Part shown: positions 8,575-16,342 of the stretch, piece after piece
Layout of the letters: each line of letters opens with the position of its first letter
Numbering within the stretch: the stretch's first letter is position 1
Assembly: GCF_003149245.1 (NCBI RefSeq)
Contig: NZ_QGDL01000007.1
Span: forward strand, 186,001 to 250,000
Length of the DNA stretch: 64,000 bases
Reading direction: 5' to 3'
DNA from: Faecalicatena orotica
Lineage (GTDB): Bacteria; Bacillota; Clostridia; Lachnospirales; Lachnospiraceae
Notes under the pieces: model-generated
What the model was told of the DNA's origin: nothing
The model's input: the letters and a program-made list of their open reading frames with translations, nothing else
Databases searched by the model: none
Translations under genes and position numbers: made by a program

Positions 8575-8873
8575 ATAGTATCCTTTCTATGCAACTATAC
8601 AGAGAAACTATCTGATTTTACTATAGCAAAAAATATGGGGGCAGACAATGGTATATTACTGCAAAATATAGGGGTGCTGTGTATTTCTGAAAAATTCCCT
8701 GATCATAGGGGTGACTCAAAGATCTATTAGATTATTTGAGATTGCTTATTAAGATGCTATGTGATAGTTACCATGTACAGAACCATCATCTGCGTATGCA
8801 TAAGTGTAAAAGAGGGGAAGGGAAAAGTCAAGTGCTGTTTGCAAAACCAATACACATTTCACTTGTTATTATT
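8575..8873. other. Intergenic region without recognisable gene
   Basis: About 300 bases between the transposase pseudogene and the palindromic element. Only short chance ORFs are seen. The promoter of the decayed gene would have been here. Confidence 0.4.
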
Positions 8874-9035
8874 AGAGTGTGTTTGATAATTCATTGTACA
8901 CGTCTGACCGCCCCACTTCACGCCCTATTTGAGCCAAATTTTATCAACGTAGAACCACTACGCCTCAAAAATTTGGCTCAAATATCTCGCAAAGTGGGAC
9001 AATCATCCGTATACATGAATTATCAAACACACTCT
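8874..9035. mobile_element. 162-bp palindromic MITE-like element
   Basis: Outer arms of 21 bases are perfect inverted copies (8874-8894 and 9015-9035, AGAGTGTGTTTGATAATTCA onward). Further paired blocks lie inside: CCCACTT with AAGTGGG, TTTGAGCCAAATTT with AAATTTGGCTCAAA, and CGTAG with CTACG around a short loop. The whole unit can fold into one long hairpin and has no convincing ORF. It differs in sequence from the element at 3183-3350. Confidence 0.7.
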
Positions 9036-9038
9036 GGC

Positions 9039-9073
9039 ACAGATGCCGCGCTCTCTGTAGTACGGCATCTGTA
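9039..9073. repeat. Stem-loop next to the palindromic element
   Basis: A perfect ten-base stem ACAGATGCCG/CGGCATCTGT encloses 14 bases. It lies 27 bases past the stop codon of the hydrolase gene on the minus strand, but no T run follows on either strand, so a terminator role is uncertain. Confidence 0.45.
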
Positions 9074-9099
9074 TAGATAAAGTGTTGGTTTACAATTGG

Positions 9100-10029
9100 C
9101 TAATCCTCAAGTACTCCATCCATAAATTCAATGATTCCAGCCTCGACCTCGTCTTTGATGGCGGCATAATTATGGATTTCATGACGGTAGCCGGAATATA
9201 CTTTGGTCGTAACACGGTGCCCGGTATCCCACAGCCAGTTTGATACCTCATAGATTCCTTTTCCATATTCGCCGACCGGGTCCTGATCACCGCCGATATT
9301 ATAAACCGGGAGTGATTTCGGCACTTTTTCAGCCCATTCGGTACCTTTAATTGCCTCCATCATCTGTGTAAAATCATAAAGGGAGCGGTTGCTGGTTGGC
9401 TTTGTAAAGGCATCAAAAGGATCTTCTGCATGATCCCTCTGTACATAAGGATCTGCGCAGATCCACTCATTTCCGATCGTGACATCATCACAGCGTTCGC
9501 ACATCCACCCCATCAGAGCCCCTGTAAATTCAGCATTGGAATCTTTTCCGAGTCCTTCATCTACAGCTTTCTTTAAAAGTACGGCGGCTTCGGAAGCCCC
9601 GCGGAAGGTTCCGGTAGTCCCGCAGATTGTGACCCCGGCCAGATCATCGCCGTATGCTGCGGCATAATCTCTTGCAATAAAGGACCCCATGCTGTGTCCA
9701 AAAAGAAAGTATGGAAGATCCGGGTATTTCTCGCATACCAGTTTTTTCAGGGTGTGTTCATCCTCCATCATGGTATGGAAGCCTGCATCACCCCAGTCAC
9801 CCCAGATTCCGCTGTCCATCGCGGTTTTTCCGTGTCCAACATGGTCATCCGCAGCTACAATGTAACCGGCATCCATAAATTTTACGATCATGTGCAGATA
9901 CCGTCTGGAATGTTCACCAAATCCGTGAATAATCTGGACAATGCCCTTTGGTTTTACAGCAGGGACATAGATCCAGCCCTGTACCTCGTCGCGCTTGTTG
10001 AAGGATAAAAAGTTTACCTCATGTAACAT
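9100..10029 (-). CDS. Alpha/beta hydrolase, monoacylglycerol lipase-like
   Basis: Cytoplasmic serine hydrolase of 309 residues. The start at 10029 is set by GGAGG eight bases upstream. The longer frame to 10128 has no ribosome site. The fold begins with an oxyanion-hole strand IIHGFGEHSRRY. The nucleophile elbow is FGHSMGS, the acid is probably the second Asp of GGDQDPVG, and the base is the His of GYRHEIHNY. These features match the serine aminopeptidase S33 / lysophospholipase group, which cleaves monoacylglycerols or similar esters. Substrate cannot be fixed from sequence. It stands alone on its strand, facing divergently away from the small Cys-rich gene. Confidence 0.88.
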   Translation of the reverse strand: MLHEVNFLSFNKRDEVQGWIYVPAVKPKGIVQIIHGFGEHSRRYLHMIVKFMDAGYIVAADDHVGHGKTAMDSGIWGDWGDAGFHTMMEDEHTLKKLVCEKYPDLPYFLFGHSMGSFIARDYAAAYGDDLAGVTICGTTGTFRGASEAAVLLKKAVDEGLGKDSNAEFTGALMGWMCERCDDVTIGNEWICADPYVQRDHAEDPFDAFTKPTSNRSLYDFTQMMEAIKGTEWAEKVPKSLPVYNIGGDQDPVGEYGKGIYEVSNWLWDTGHRVTTKVYSGYRHEIHNYAAIKDEVEAGIIEFMDGVLED

Positions 10030-10188
10030 AACAACACCTCCGTTTTCTATAAAATAACTACTACATTCATTGTAGAATGCGGGGGCAGGAGTGTCAAACA
10101 AATTTAGGTAAAAATGGAGCAGTAACAAAAGCTGGTTTGCATCTGCGTATAAACAGTGATATAGTAGTGTTCTAAAGGAGATGAAAAT

Positions 10189-10485
10189 ATGTCCCGGAAA
10201 GATAAGAATATAAAAGAAAAGAAATATTCATTTTTCAGCCATAAGGAATGTGAATATTTTCCATGCCATAAGACGAATGACCCGGATAATTTTAACTGCC
10301 TGTTCTGCTACTGCCCCTTATATGCATTAGGGGACAGATGTGGAGGTAATTTCAGGTATACGGACAGGGGGGTTAAGGACTGTACGAACTGCACCCTTCC
10401 CCACAAGCGGGAGAATTACGATTATGTAACAGGTAAATACAGCGAGATCAAAGAACTTGTTATGAACCAGAGAACAAAAGAATAA
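10189..10485 (+). CDS. Cysteine-rich small domain protein
   Basis: Protein of 98 residues that fits the cysteine-rich small domain family. It has about ten Cys in pairs: ECEYFPCHK, CLFCYCPLYALGDRCGG and KDCTNCTLPH, suggesting two zinc or iron-sulfur sites. Members are often found near cobalamin-related genes in Clostridia, but no such gene is near here, and the function is unknown. A weak GGAG lies 10 bases before the ATG. Confidence 0.75.
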   Translation: MSRKDKNIKEKKYSFFSHKECEYFPCHKTNDPDNFNCLFCYCPLYALGDRCGGNFRYTDRGVKDCTNCTLPHKRENYDYVTGKYSEIKELVMNQRTKE

Positions 10486-10578
10486 ATCTGGAAAAAAACA
10501 GGAATAAATTCCCAAGCCCGGCCATATAATTTAATAGAGCGTTAAATAACGTAAAAATTAGCGATAGGAGAGAAAGAT

Positions 10579-10815
10579 ATGGCGAGACAGAGGAAATCAT
10601 TAGACAACCAGATCCATGCTTTGGAAGAGCAGATAAATAAACTGCAGGACAAGCTGGATGTTCTGATGCAGCAGAAAGAAGAGCTTGAGAATAAAAAGCG
10701 GGAAGAAGAGCTCGGTGAGCTTTATAATTTTATGAAGGCGAATGAGCTGTCCATTGAGGATCTGTACGGGCTCATTGGACAGAATGAAGGGCAGGAAGAT
10801 TTGCAGACGGCCTGA
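10579..10815 (+). CDS. Small coiled-coil protein
   Basis: Charged protein of 78 residues with no recognised family. Residues 8-48 form a continuous amphipathic helix with heptad-spaced Leu/Ile (HALEEQINKLQDKLDVLMQQ), predicted to be a coiled coil. The last third (ELSIEDLYGLIGQNEG) may be a short helix-turn-helix-like element, slightly reminiscent of H-NS-type tails, but this is weak. A GGAGAGAAAG ribosome site precedes it and a strong terminator follows, so it is probably a real single-gene unit. Confidence 0.6.
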   Translation: MARQRKSLDNQIHALEEQINKLQDKLDVLMQQKEELENKKREEELGELYNFMKANELSIEDLYGLIGQNEGQEDLQTA

Positions 10816-10847
10816 CCAGTCGGAATCGTATCTGTATAATACGAATT

Positions 10848-10893
10848 AAAAAGCCGGGAACAAAAATCAAAGGATGATTGTTCCCGGCTTTTT
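10848..10893. terminator. Bidirectional rho-independent terminator
   Basis: Fifteen-base stem AAAAAGCCGGGAACA/TGTTCCCGGCTTTTT with A and T tracts at its ends, between two convergent genes. Confidence 0.92.
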
Positions 10894-10927
10894 ACCGCGA
10901 AGCAGCAATCTGCTGCTACCACGGCGT

Positions 10928-11521
10928 TCAGCCAACCGCACAGTCTGCCGGATGGTCATTTTCACATACCTGGCTGTGATATTTTTCAAATTCTGTTTCC
11001 CAGAATGCTTTATCTTCGGCCTTTGTATATGCTGTTCCCAACTGCCGGCCGTCGCGGCTGATAAAGATTGTTGTCGGTGTATCAGGAAACTGGTCCAGTA
11101 TCTGTTTGTCTAATTCATCTGAATCGAGAAGATGAATATAATGTGCATCGGTATCGGCAATTACTGCAAGTGCATCTTCATCTTTTTCTTTCGTAACTCC
11201 GCGGACGATACCGACTACCTGAATCCCTTTGCCGGAATACTGTCCGGATAGTTCTGAAAAAATTTTCATTTCATCAGGACAGGTTTCACAGGCCGGATCC
11301 CATATATTGACGACGGTAAGCTCTGCTTTCTGTAGAAGGCTGTTTAAATCGGTTTCTGTTCCATCCAGTCTTTGAAGTTTGAAGTTTTCAAAGGCGTAGG
11401 AGTCCTCTGTCATTTCTGGGGCATCCTTTTTCGTATCATCAGCACCGGTGGACTTCTGACAAGCACTCAGCATCAGGGCAGCGCAGGTCAGAATCGTGAA
11501 TAGGAAGATTCTTTTTTTCAT
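10928..11521 (-). CDS. TlpA-like thioredoxin-fold lipoprotein
   Basis: Secreted lipoprotein of 197 residues. The signal peptide ends in a lipobox LSAC at about residues 18-21, so Cys21 is lipidated and the protein is anchored outside the membrane. The thioredoxin-fold domain (about 50-190) has TVVNIWDPACETCPDEM, where CETC occupies the usual CxxC active site, and TPTTIFISRDGRQLG, with the cis-Pro segment typical of TlpA/ResA proteins. The C-terminus has two more Cys (QVCENDHPADCAVG). It may reduce or isomerise disulfides in exported proteins. It stands alone and shares a terminator with the preceding convergent gene. Confidence 0.85.
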   Translation of the reverse strand: MKKRIFLFTILTCAALMLSACQKSTGADDTKKDAPEMTEDSYAFENFKLQRLDGTETDLNSLLQKAELTVVNIWDPACETCPDEMKIFSELSGQYSGKGIQVVGIVRGVTKEKDEDALAVIADTDAHYIHLLDSDELDKQILDQFPDTPTTIFISRDGRQLGTAYTKAEDKAFWETEFEKYHSQVCENDHPADCAVG

Positions 11522-11655
11522 GGTATGGTCACCTCTTTCTGTAAATGAAATAAATACAGTTCATACTGTAATTATAGCAGTTACAGATATATGCGTCAAG
11601 TAAAAAAATTTCTATTTACGGGAAACGTATAAACAGATATATATCTAAATACTTA

Positions 11656-11743
11656 ACGAGGTATTTTACGAGTTTAGTATTTATGATATACTATTTACAC
11701 TTGGTGAGGTATTTCCGAATCTAGTGTTCATGGTAACTATTTT
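11656..11743. repeat. Imperfect tandem repeat ahead of a reductase gene
   Basis: Two related units of about 42 bases start with GAGGTATTT near 11659 and 11705 and both contain TAGT(A/G)TT(T/C)ATG(A/G)T followed by ACTATTT. They lie 55 to 140 bases before the start codon, in the promoter region. Confidence 0.5.
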
Positions 11744-11798
11744 CAGCAAGTTAAATATCCCGCGCCGCTTCATTGCCCACGGGAATAAAGGAGGCAGA

Positions 11799-12722
11799 AT
11801 GAATATGGAAATGAAAAGTGCAGCATTAATCGGACTTGGCGCAATGGGCGTGTTCTTCGCCCCGCGTATGGAGGAACATTTGGGCAGGGAGAATTTCTGC
11901 GTCATTGCCCGGGAAAAAAGAAAAGAGCGTCTGGAGAATAAGGGCGTAACCGTGAATGGAGTCAATTACCGGTTCCCGGTCTGTACACCTGAGGAAGGAA
12001 CGAAAAAAGATCTGGTCATCATGGCGGTAAAGGACATGGGACTGGACCAGGCCATTGAAGATATCCGTAATTTTGTCGGGGATGGTACCCAGATCCTGTG
12101 TGTGATGAATGGCGTGGAAAGCGAAGAGAGGGTCGCTGCTGTTTACGGCTGGGAGCATGTCCTCTATTCTTATATGCGGATGTCAATTGTGATGAGGAAT
12201 GGGAAAGCAGATTTCGACCCATACTGGGGCAAAGTGTACTTCGGAGAAGCAAAGAATGAAGTTCTGACAGAGCGTGTAAAGGCTGTTTCTGATTTGATGG
12301 AAAGGTGTGATATCCCTTATAAGGTAGAGAAGGATATGATGTGGGGGCTCTGGTTTAAATACATGTGCAATGTCGGTGAGAACCTGACCTGTGCACTGCT
12401 CGGAATCCCATTCGGGATGTTCCGGGACAGTGAGCCGGCCAATGAAATCCGCTGGGCGGCCATGAAGGAAGTACAGGCAGTTGCAAAGGCAAAGGGAATT
12501 ATCATAACAGATGAGCAGATGCGCAGGCAGTATGACACGATATGCAGGATTCCGTATGAGAATAAGCCTTCAACTCTGCAGGATCTCGAGGCTAAGAAAA
12601 AGACAGAAATCGAGATGTTTGCCGGCAGCATGGTAAAAATGGGGAAAGAAGAGGGAATCCCCACACCCATATGCTGGATGTTTTTGGAAGGAATTAAGGT
12701 TCTGGAGGAGAAGAACCGTTAA
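11799..12722 (+). CDS. Ketopantoate reductase family protein (ApbA/PanE)
   Basis: NADPH-dependent reductase of 307 residues. The ATG at 11799 is preceded by AAAGGAGG at seven bases. The upstream in-frame codons from 11724 lie in the repeat region. The N-terminal Rossmann fold has GLGAMGVFFAPRM, and VIMAVKD matches the second conserved block. The C-terminal all-helical domain has MMWGLWFKYMCNVGENL, with the catalytic-type Lys and an Asn, and ends near EGIPTPICWMF. The family converts 2-dehydropantoate to pantoate, but many paralogues have other 2-oxo acid substrates, and no pantothenate genes are nearby. It is therefore named to family only. Confidence 0.85.
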   Translation: MNMEMKSAALIGLGAMGVFFAPRMEEHLGRENFCVIAREKRKERLENKGVTVNGVNYRFPVCTPEEGTKKDLVIMAVKDMGLDQAIEDIRNFVGDGTQILCVMNGVESEERVAAVYGWEHVLYSYMRMSIVMRNGKADFDPYWGKVYFGEAKNEVLTERVKAVSDLMERCDIPYKVEKDMMWGLWFKYMCNVGENLTCALLGIPFGMFRDSEPANEIRWAAMKEVQAVAKAKGIIITDEQMRRQYDTICRIPYENKPSTLQDLEAKKKTEIEMFAGSMVKMGKEEGIPTPICWMFLEGIKVLEEKNR

Positions 12723-12788
12723 GCTGTTTTTACTATGAAAACCCACAGAATATTTTGATTTCCTATCTGGACGGGAAGATTGAGTGAG

Positions 12789-13454
12789 TCAAAGTCCCCC
12801 CTCATTCCCCGCCCGCCTGATTAACACATCCCGGTTTAGAATGTGGTATCCGCAGGCCGATTTTTCCAGTACTTTTTCGCAGCAGAGCTGGTTTAAGAGG
12901 CGCAGCATATGCCTGTAGCTCATGCCAAGGGAGTATGCGGTATCTGTCAGGGTATCACGGAAGATTCCATTGTGTGACGCGTGCAGGATATAGGAACAGA
13001 GTCTTTCTTCTCCGGTGCACAGAGAGGCGGAGATCAGACTGTGCGAACTCGTGATTAGTTTAAAAGCGAGCTCTTTCCCGATAATATTTAAAAATTCTAC
13101 ATGATTTCTCAATGCTGCAGCATTCCTCTGGTAAGGGACTGCTATGCATTCAAATTCGGTGATGGCGATAACGGTGGCAGTTGCAGTATTTGCATCTGCC
13201 ATCAGTTCGACATCCCCAAGTATCCCTTTAGACACATAATAGCATAAGACGAGATGTTTCCCGTTTGGAGTAGTAGAGCATACTTTTGCCCTGCCTGACA
13301 GGACGAGGTATAGATATTTTATGGGCATATCCTCCTGAATCAGTATTTCACCCGGATCATAGCTGAGACAAACACATGCTTCCAGCGGCAGATCAGACAG
13401 AGCGAATTCTTTTAATTTTTCATAATGTTTTTCAGTTAAAGGCCTTCTTTGCAT
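12789..13454 (-). CDS. Crp/Fnr-family regulator (YeiL-like)
   Basis: Regulator of 221 residues. The start at 13454 has GAGG eight bases upstream and gives a normal family length. The frame runs on to 13733 but overlaps the divergent gene. Residues 15-130 form a cyclic-nucleotide-type beta barrel (DPGEILIQEDMPIKYLYLVL, LGDVELM). The C-terminus has a helix-turn-helix (LTDTAYSLGMSYRHMLRLLN). There are several Cys (EACVCLSY near 30) but not the Fnr Cys spacing, so an oxygen-sensing cluster is unsure. A palindrome GACATATGTC lies between it and the divergent DMT transporter, which it probably controls. Confidence 0.8.
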   Translation of the reverse strand: MQRRPLTEKHYEKLKEFALSDLPLEACVCLSYDPGEILIQEDMPIKYLYLVLSGRAKVCSTTPNGKHLVLCYYVSKGILGDVELMADANTATATVIAITEFECIAVPYQRNAAALRNHVEFLNIIGKELAFKLITSSHSLISASLCTGEERLCSYILHASHNGIFRDTLTDTAYSLGMSYRHMLRLLNQLCCEKVLEKSACGYHILNRDVLIRRAGNEGGL

Positions 13455-13534
13455 TCTCCGTACCTCGCTTTTATCAATCCGAATGTTTTTAAATTTCTTG
13501 TCAAAATTCTTTTTTCCCGGCATCATATGATTAC

Positions 13535-13550
13535 TATGACATATGTCATA
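13535..13550. promoter_or_regulatory. 16-bp palindromic operator
   Basis: TATGACATATGTCATA is a perfect palindrome in the gap between the Crp-type regulator and the divergent transporter. It shares GACATA-GTC with the box in the yjjI promoter at 14697-14710. Confidence 0.6.
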
Positions 13551-13611
13551 TGTAAACGTCAATTCTAATTCTATAATGAATCTATAAAGTATCAGTACGG
13601 GAGGTAAGGTA

Positions 13612-14484
13612 ATGTACAACTTTTTAGCTCTTCTTTCAGGTTTGGCAATATCAGTTATGGTTTCTATTAATGGGAGTTTGTCGCAGAGACTTGGTGTTTT
13701 CTGGGCGACGGTGATTGTCCATGCGGTTGGCACCGTATTTGCCCTTCTGGTGTGTAAAGGGAAGAAGGCAGGAATACCGGGGAAGATATTCCATCCGCTG
13801 TGGATCTATGCAGGCGGTGCGGTTGGTGTCATGACGGTTGTGTTTAACAATTTCGCCTACGGGCATATCAGCATGACGAGCATCATTGCACTCGGTTTAC
13901 TGGGGCAGACCGCGGCATCTCTGGTGATCGACAGCTTCGGATTTTTTGGAATGGAAAAATGTCCTTTTCGGAAATCAGTCTTTGCAGGGCTTGCCTTTTC
14001 CATAATTGGAATCATCATCATGCTGGACCATTCCGTGACAACGGGGGTTTTGGCGGTCATCTTCTCTCTCTTTTCCGGCATTACCGTAGTGCTTTCGAGA
14101 ACAATTAATGCCCGCCTTGCACAGCAGATCGGTGAGATGCAGAGTTCCTTTGTCAACCACCTCGCAGGTTTGATTGTATCTGCCTTTACGGCACTGCTTT
14201 TCGCGGGTATCACGCCGGCATACACACTGGATTTATCAGGCACAAGGCCGTGGATGTATATGGGAGGAATGCTGGGAGTTATGGCCGTATACCTCTGCAA
14301 CATTATCGTCCCGGCACTGCCGGCATTCCGTCTGACCCTGCTGACGTTTGTAGCGCAGGTATTTACGGGGATCATTATCGACCTGTTTTTCATGAATACA
14401 TATTCGAAGACGACCTTTACAGGAGGACTGATTGTTGCCTTCGCAATGGCGCTGAATCTGATGATGGAGAAACGGCAGAATTAG
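13612..14484 (+). CDS. DMT-superfamily transporter (YdcZ/DUF606 type)
   Basis: Membrane protein of 290 residues with about ten hydrophobic helices. It is two tandem DUF606/YdcZ-like halves: the first starts with MYNFLALLSGLAISVMVSIN, the second at about residue 148 with VLAVIFSLFSGITVVLSRTIN. GGGAGG lies eight bases before the ATG. Known members are drug/metabolite-type permeases with unknown substrates. It is divergent from a Crp-type regulator with a shared palindromic operator, so its expression probably answers the same signal. A terminator with a T5 tail follows. Confidence 0.83.
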   Translation: MYNFLALLSGLAISVMVSINGSLSQRLGVFWATVIVHAVGTVFALLVCKGKKAGIPGKIFHPLWIYAGGAVGVMTVVFNNFAYGHISMTSIIALGLLGQTAASLVIDSFGFFGMEKCPFRKSVFAGLAFSIIGIIIMLDHSVTTGVLAVIFSLFSGITVVLSRTINARLAQQIGEMQSSFVNHLAGLIVSAFTALLFAGITPAYTLDLSGTRPWMYMGGMLGVMAVYLCNIIVPALPAFRLTLLTFVAQVFTGIIIDLFFMNTYSKTTFTGGLIVAFAMALNLMMEKRQN

Positions 14485-14535
14485 GTGTGCCATTTTAACA
14501 TCCCATAGTTAAATACAATATTGTGATATTTTCGG

Positions 14536-14569
14536 GGACTTTCGTTTTTTAAAATCGAAAGTCCTTTTT
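14536..14569 (+). terminator. Rho-independent terminator of the DMT transporter gene
   Basis: Nine-base stem GGACTTTCG/CGAAAGTCC followed by five T. Confidence 0.88.
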
Positions 14570-14603
14570 GTGCGTTTTTACTAAAGCAAAAATGCGATAA
14601 AAT

Positions 14604-14617
14604 AGGACACAAGTCCC
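14604..14617. promoter_or_regulatory. Upstream Crp/Fnr-like box, second copy
   Basis: AGGACACAAGTCCC resembles the AGGACATAAGTCCT box 93 bases downstream, with the same flanks (TAGGACA, GTCC, T run). It lies at about -134 from the inferred yjjI start site. Confidence 0.4.
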
Positions 14618-14696
14618 TTTTTATTTGGCGTTATTACTAAAAAATGCCTGATAATACCGTTTACTTTTCACAAAATGGATATGGATTTTTCAAAAC

Positions 14697-14710
14697 AGGA
14701 CATAAGTCCT
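14697..14710. promoter_or_regulatory. Crp/Fnr-like activator box of the yjjI promoter
   Basis: AGGACATAAGTCCT is an inverted repeat whose centre (14703.5) falls at -41.5 if transcription starts at 14745, as the -10 box at 14732 predicts. This is the normal class II activator position. The -35 hexamer is poor, as expected for an activated promoter. Confidence 0.55.
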
Positions 14711-14731
14711 TTAATCAGACGGACAAGCCGA

Positions 14732-14760
14732 TATAATTTGCTTATGAGGCGTAAGCAAAT
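14732..14760 (+). promoter_or_regulatory. yjjI -10 box and start-site dyad
   Basis: TATAAT at 14732-14737 is followed by the perfect nine-base inverted repeat ATTTGCTTA/TAAGCAAAT at 14736-14760, which overlaps the predicted start site and could bind a repressor or form a 5' stem-loop. The leader to the ATG is about 100 bases. Confidence 0.5.
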
Positions 14761-14845
14761 GAGACATAAGCGCTTATCTGAAAAAGATAAAGTACATCAG
14801 GGCATATTTGAAACGGCCGACAAATTTATGAAGAGGTGATACGTT

Positions 14846-16342
14846 ATGAGCACAGCATTCGAGGTTGTGACATCGAAGGGACTTACTTATGAACAAAAGG
14901 TAGTTGCACTTGCCCATGCGGCAGAGAATAGTCTGGATGTTTTAGACATACCGGAAAAGACAAGGCACTACATGGAGACCGGGGCCATCTGTGATCTGGA
15001 TGAGGGACATGCGCCGTACCGTCCGCGCTACATCATGCCGGATTATGAAAAAGCGGTCAGAGAGGGCTGCCAGTTTTTGAGGCTGGAACCGCCGAAAGAT
15101 CTGGATGAACTGCTTTCCTTCCTAATGATCTTTTACCGGCATGTGCCATCAATTACGAGCTACCCGGTATTCTTGGGAAATATAGACAAGTTGATTGAAC
15201 CGTTCCTGGACGGGGTATCAGACGAAGAGGCGGCGAAAAAGATAAAGCTGTTCCTGATCTATCTGGACCGGACGATTACAGACGGTTTCTGTCATGCGAA
15301 TCTGGGACCGGAAGAGACGCGGGCCGGTAAAATCATCCTGACGCTGGAAAAAGACCTGCAGAACGCAGTGCCGAACCTGACCTTGAAATATGACCCGGAT
15401 ATCACACCGGACGCTTATGCAGAACTGGCATTATATACGTCCCTGTATTGTGCAAACCCCGCGATCTGCAATCACAGGATGCATAAAGATACTTATGGGG
15501 ATTACGGGATTTCAAGCTGCTATAACATCCTTCCGATCGGGGGAGGCTCCTACACACTGACAAGGATCGTGCTGCCGAGGCTGGCGAAGGAGGCTGACAG
15601 CAGGGAACATTTCTTGAAAGAACTTCTGCCGGACTGCTTAAGGCATATGGGAGATTATATGAATGAGAGGATACGGTTCCTTGTAGAACGGTCCAATTTC
15701 TTTGAAAGTTCTTTTTTGTCCCGCGAGGGCTTTATAGACAGAGAAAAATTTCTGGCAATGTTCGGTGTTGTCGGGCTGGCAGAATGTACGAACATGCTGA
15801 TGGATGATAAAAACAAGACATATGGACATGATGCGGATGCAGATGATCTGGCAGAGGAGATCATGAACGTGATCGCGCAATATGCCGAGAATTCCGAGGC
15901 ACTATATTCCGAAATCTTCCACGGACATTTTGCCCTGCATGCGCAGGTCGGTATCGACTCAGACCACGGAATTACCTCCGGCGTCAGAATACCTGTCGGT
16001 GCAGAACCGGACAGCATGTTTGACCACCTCCGCCACAGCGCGAGGTTCCATAAGTTTTTCCCGACAGGCTGTGCAGACATCTTTTCCTTTGACCCAACCG
16101 GACGCAATAATCCCGCGGCGGTGCTGGATATCGTTAAAGGCGCGTTCAAACTGGGCGATAAATACATCAGCTTCTATGCATCCGACAGCGATCTGGTGCG
16201 GATCACAGGCTACCTTGTGAAACGCAGTGATATGGAACATTACTATAAGGGCGAGGCGGTCCTTCAGAATACAGTCTACTTAGGCGGAGATAATTACCGC
16301 AACGCGCATCTTGAAAACAGGAAGGTAAGGTCGTCGAATTGA
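14846..16342 (+). CDS. yjjI: YjjI-family glycine radical enzyme
   Basis: Protein of 498 residues close to the YjjI family length. The C-terminal glycyl radical site is VRITGY with the radical at about Gly455, 43 residues before the end. A likely active-site cysteine is in GISSCYNILP (about Cys225). It keeps the NrdD/PFL-like barrel elements, for example TSGVRIPVG and FDPTGRNNP. It would be activated by the next gene product, whose start overlaps its stop. The reaction is not established from sequence. In E. coli yjjI-yjjW lie next to the deo operon, and here they precede nucleoside transport and deo genes, so a role in deoxynucleoside or deoxyribose use is inferred. A class II Crp/Fnr-like site suggests anaerobic or catabolite control. 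Confidence 0.88.
   Translation: MSTAFEVVTSKGLTYEQKVVALAHAAENSLDVLDIPEKTRHYMETGAICDLDEGHAPYRPRYIMPDYEKAVREGCQFLRLEPPKDLDELLSFLMIFYRHVPSITSYPVFLGNIDKLIEPFLDGVSDEEAAKKIKLFLIYLDRTITDGFCHANLGPEETRAGKIILTLEKDLQNAVPNLTLKYDPDITPDAYAELALYTSLYCANPAICNHRMHKDTYGDYGISSCYNILPIGGGSYTLTRIVLPRLAKEADSREHFLKELLPDCLRHMGDYMNERIRFLVERSNFFESSFLSREGFIDREKFLAMFGVVGLAECTNMLMDDKNKTYGHDADADDLAEEIMNVIAQYAENSEALYSEIFHGHFALHAQVGIDSDHGITSGVRIPVGAEPDSMFDHLRHSARFHKFFPTGCADIFSFDPTGRNNPAAVLDIVKGAFKLGDKYISFYASDSDLVRITGYLVKRSDMEHYYKGEAVLQNTVYLGGDNYRNAHLENRKVRSSN

Noticed and set aside
9039-9073. Terminator of the alpha/beta hydrolase gene
   Set aside because: The stem is perfect but no T run follows on the minus strand, so it is listed only as a stem-loop.
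8736-9080. 114-residue ORF over the palindromic element
   Set aside because: It reads through the inverted repeats of the element and shows no protein-like composition.
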